Source: Falsirhodobacter deserti
Lineage (GTDB): Bacteria > Pseudomonadota > Alphaproteobacteria > Rhodobacterales > Rhodobacteraceae
DNA length: 64,000 nt
Direction of reading: 5' to 3'
Assembly: GCF_004015795.1 (NCBI RefSeq)
Contig: NZ_ML137222.1
Coordinates: 42,095-106,094 of the forward strand
The notes under the pieces: model-generated
Database searches by the model: none
What the model was told of the DNA's origin: nothing
What the model saw: the letters and a program-made list of their open reading frames with translations, nothing else
Program-made: the position numbers and the translations under genes
Shown: positions 61,373-64,000 of the stretch, in pieces
Layout of the letters: each line of letters begins with the position of its first letter
How positions within the stretch are numbered: position 1 is the stretch's first letter

Positions 61373-64000
61373 CTAGACCTTGCTGCCATCCCACGAGGAG
61401 ATGAAGCGCGTTACATCAGTGACGTCCATGGGTCGGCCAAAGTGATAGCCTTGGGCGGTGCTGCAGCCCAGTTGGCGGAGGAGGGCCGCCTGTCTGGCCG
61501 TTTCCACGCCTTCGGCGACCACCTGGACATCGAGGTTCTGCCCGAGGCTCAGAACCGCTTTGACGACGGCGGCATCGCTGGCATCCGCTTCCATGTCCAT
61601 CACGAAGGACCGGTCGATCTTGAGAACGTCGACGGGGAACTGCTTCAGGTGCGACAAAGACGCATAGCCCGTGCCAAAGTCATCCAGAGCGATGGTCACG
61701 CCCGAGGCGCTGAGCTTGCACAAGGCGCGTCTTACGAAGTCGGCTCCATAGCCAAGGAACACGCCTTCGGTCACTTCAACCTCAAGACACCGCGTCGGGA
61801 TCCCGGCACGATCCAGCTCGTCAAGCACCTTCTCGGCATAGTCGTCGCGCCGGAACTCTGCCGAGGAGGCGTTGATCGCAATCCGGCCGATCTCGGTTCC
61901 AGTATCTAGCCAGCTGCGGAGGTGCTGGTACACGCAGGACCGGATGCGGACGCCGATGCTGATGCCAAGGTCGGTGTTGTCAAAGGCCGGCGCGATCATC
62001 TGGGGCGGCTGGATGCCGTTGAGAGGATGATGCCAACGCAGCAAGGCCTCGAAGCCGCTCAGGCGGCCGGAGCGCAGATCGACCTTTGGCTGGTAGTGGG
62101 GCGTGATCCAGTCAAAGGCGACCGCCTGCCCCGCCACCCGAAGGGCAGAGGCAACGATCTGCTGATCTTCCCGCATTGCCGGGCGGAACATGGTGAAGAT
62201 GCCACGTCCGGCCGCCTTGCTGGCGTAAAGGGCAAGATCGGAGCGTTTGCGCAACTCCTCCGGGTCTTCCTCCGTCCCGCAGGCGGCAAGCGCGCCGCCG
62301 ATGCTGGTGCGGCAATCCAGGGCATTGCCCTGATCCGAGAGCGGCTCGTGCATGTGCGCCAGGATGGCTTGGGCCATGGCCCTGACATCATCCTCGCCCC
62401 CGACATCAGGCAGAAGAACTGCAAACTCGTCCCCGCCCAGCCGGGCCGTCACACCTTTGGTGCCGACGACCTGACGCAGACGGTCCGAAAAGCCTTTCAG
62501 GAAAGCGTCGCCCACGTCGTGCCCGAACTTGTCGTTGATCTGCTTGAAGTGATCCACATCCAACGACAGAAGGCCGACCCGGCGCTGCGTGGCATTGGCT
62601 TTTTCATAAGCGCGCTGGATCTTCTTCTGGAACATGCGACGATTCGGCAAACCTGTCAGCTCATCGTGATGGGCCGCCCACCGCAGGCGCTCTTCGACTA
62701 CCTTCCGCTCCGTGATGTCTCGGGCGATGCCGATGACGCCGATGATGTCGCCGTTCTTGCGCCATGGCGCCTTGACCGTATGATAGTGTCGAACAGTCTC
62801 CCCGGGAACATCCTCCTCAACGCTCAGTTTGCGGCCGCTTGCAAGGACCCGAAGGTCATCCGAACGATATTTTTCGGCCAGCGCCGGGTCGAACAAGTCA
62901 TGATCGTATTTCCCGATGACTGTGGCCCCGCCGAACTTCAGGTTTGCCGCCAGGAAGAGCCCGCTCCGATCCTTGACGAAGATCAGGTCGTCCACGCTGT
63001 CGATCACTTCCTGCAGAAGGCTGTGGGCCTCTTGAGCGCGCTCCTCCGCCAGCTTGTGGGCGGTGATGTCCTCCGCCACCGTGATCATCCCGGCAAGTGC
63101 ACCTGCCTCGTCGCGCACGTAGGAGATGTTGACGTTGCACCAGACGACGGAGCCATCCGGGCGTAGATAGCGTCTCTCCAGGTGGAGCGGCTCACCGCTG
63201 GCCTCATGTTGCTGAAGCAGTGGAGCTTGCGAATTGGCGTCCTCGGGATGCATGAACCGGATCATGGGCACACCCTCGAGCTCCTCCGGGGTCCGGCCCA
63301 GTATCTCGCAGTAGCGCTGGTTGATCATGATCGTCCGGTTGTTCAGGTCGCGGTGCATGATGCCGACCAGCGCCTGGTTGAACACGGTCTGAAGCTGCCG
63401 CTCGCGCTCCTGCAGGGCCAAGCTTGCCTGCTTGTGATCATGGATATCCTCAACCGTGCCGTACCAGCGCAGGATCGCACCAGAGGCATCGTGCCGAGGC
63501 GCGGCGCGCGCCCTCACCCACCGATAGCTTCCGTCGGCGATCCGCAGACGATACTCCGCGTCCACCGGCGTCCCGCTCGACAAGGCCGTCCTCCAAAGAC
63601 CGACTGCCTTTGCAATATCGTCAGGATGAAGCGCACCGGTCCAACTCTGCCCGAGCGTCTGATCTAGGGAGATCCCCGTCATGGCGCACCAGCGGTTGGA
63701 AACCTCCAAGATGTTGCCCTGTGAATCTGCGATCCACGGGATCTGAGGGTTCAACTCTACCGAGTACCGATAGTGCTCCTCGCTCTCATGCAGGGCGGAC
63801 TCCACTCTCTTGCGTTCGGTGATGTCCATGGCAGAACCGACATAGCCCTGGAAGTTCCCATCCGCATCAAAGCGCGGCTGCCCGACATCGACGACCCAAG
63901 CCCAGGATCCGCTCACGGTCCGCAGACGGTACTCGGCCCGATACGGCTCCTGCCTCGCGCCCGCGGCCAGGAAGATCTGTTCCACCCTCTTCTGGTCGTC
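61373..64000 (-). CDS. Multi-PAS GGDEF-EAL cyclic-di-GMP protein (5' end outside window)
   Basis: At least 870 residues; the frame is open to the window edge. Four PAS/PAC units are visible, then a GGDEF domain with an intact RLGGDEF motif but no RxxD inhibitory site (TKGV instead), then a complete EAL domain: EALLRW, Asn in INASSAEF, Glu in EVTEGVF, DDFGTGYASL, KIDRSF, EGVET and the final Gln in AQGYHFG. Both synthesis and breakdown of cyclic di-GMP are possible; the full EAL set makes phosphodiesterase activity likely. It may counter the cyclase at 19.6 kb in controlling cellulose. Confidence 0.95.
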   Translation of the reverse strand, partial: DDQKRVEQIFLAAGARQEPYRAEYRLRTVSGSWAWVVDVGQPRFDADGNFQGYVGSAMDITERKRVESALHESEEHYRYSVELNPQIPWIADSQGNILEVSNRWCAMTGISLDQTLGQSWTGALHPDDIAKAVGLWRTALSSGTPVDAEYRLRIADGSYRWVRARAAPRHDASGAILRWYGTVEDIHDHKQASLALQERERQLQTVFNQALVGIMHRDLNNRTIMINQRYCEILGRTPEELEGVPMIRFMHPEDANSQAPLLQQHEASGEPLHLERRYLRPDGSVVWCNVNISYVRDEAGALAGMITVAEDITAHKLAEERAQEAHSLLQEVIDSVDDLIFVKDRSGLFLAANLKFGGATVIGKYDHDLFDPALAEKYRSDDLRVLASGRKLSVEEDVPGETVRHYHTVKAPWRKNGDIIGVIGIARDITERKVVEERLRWAAHHDELTGLPNRRMFQKKIQRAYEKANATQRRVGLLSLDVDHFKQINDKFGHDVGDAFLKGFSDRLRQVVGTKGVTARLGGDEFAVLLPDVGGEDDVRAMAQAILAHMHEPLSDQGNALDCRTSIGGALAACGTEEDPEELRKRSDLALYASKAAGRGIFTMFRPAMREDQQIVASALRVAGQAVAFDWITPHYQPKVDLRSGRLSGFEALLRWHHPLNGIQPPQMIAPAFDNTDLGISIGVRIRSCVYQHLRSWLDTGTEIGRIAINASSAEFRRDDYAEKVLDELDRAGIPTRCLEVEVTEGVFLGYGADFVRRALCKLSASGVTIALDDFGTGYASLSHLKQFPVDVLKIDRSFVMDMEADASDAAVVKAVLSLGQNLDVQVVAEGVETARQAALLRQLGCSTAQGYHFGRPMDVTDVTRFISSWDGSKV

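Overview
The window comes from a GC-rich alphaproteobacterium, most likely Rhodobacterales (Paracoccus/Rhodobacter-like). The basis is the codon use, the bcsN-type cellulose operon, several DUF families common in that group, and many IS5, IS3 and IS256 elements. The density of insertion sequences and broken genes suggests a plasmid, chromid or accessory island. No replication, tRNA, rRNA or CRISPR features were found.

Layout. (1) 1-2.3 kb: the end of a sensor kinase gene and an overlapping ABC exporter gene. (2) 2.4-7.5 kb: IS5-family elements and remnants around a TetR regulator and a DUF418 membrane protein. A large palindrome lies directly before the tetR start codon. (3) 7.6-18.9 kb, minus strand: a cellulose export operon read bcsN-bcsA-bcsB-bcsZ-TPR protein-(broken GGDEF/EAL gene)-lipoprotein-outer-membrane barrel. 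Most genes overlap. The TPR and barrel parts of canonical BcsC appear to be separate proteins here. (4) 19.1-24.7 kb: IS3 scraps, a small protein gene coupled to a GAF-GGDEF diguanylate cyclase gene, and a 1011-residue RTX-repeat secreted protein. (5) 24.9-31 kb: a thioredoxin-reductase-like flavoprotein, a transglutaminase-like protein, several small genes (two share a leader hairpin), and an intact IS256 element with target duplication. (6) 31-34.7 kb: a GntR regulator divergent from an enolase-superfamily dehydratase and a family-5 solute-binding protein. (7) 34.7-40.2 kb: a gene graveyard (TauE/SafE, GNAT, SDR, DapA-like, phosphoesterase, DUF6880 and IS pieces) with intact cspA, DUF6481 and DUF350 genes among them. 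(8) 40.4-56 kb: two oxidoreductases, a decayed IS3, then a glucuronoside-use locus: secreted GH2, a LysR regulator with a decayed enolase-like ORF, a GntR regulator with GH115 alpha-glucuronidase, and a divergent sugar ABC transporter whose ATPase gene is broken near its 3' end. (9) 56-64 kb: an MDR oxidoreductase, a broken SDR, DUF2934, a WGxxGxxG small protein, a PAS-PAS-kinase-receiver protein, and a multi-PAS GGDEF-EAL protein running off the end.

Working together. BcsA carries a PilZ domain, so the cyclic-di-GMP genes nearby (the cyclase at 19.6 kb, the broken gene inside the bcs operon, and the GGDEF-EAL protein at the right end) could set cellulose output. The right half looks like a scavenging locus for glucuronic-acid-containing plant or algal glycans. 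GntR-type operator sites (GT-N3-AC cores) stand before several of its transcription units.
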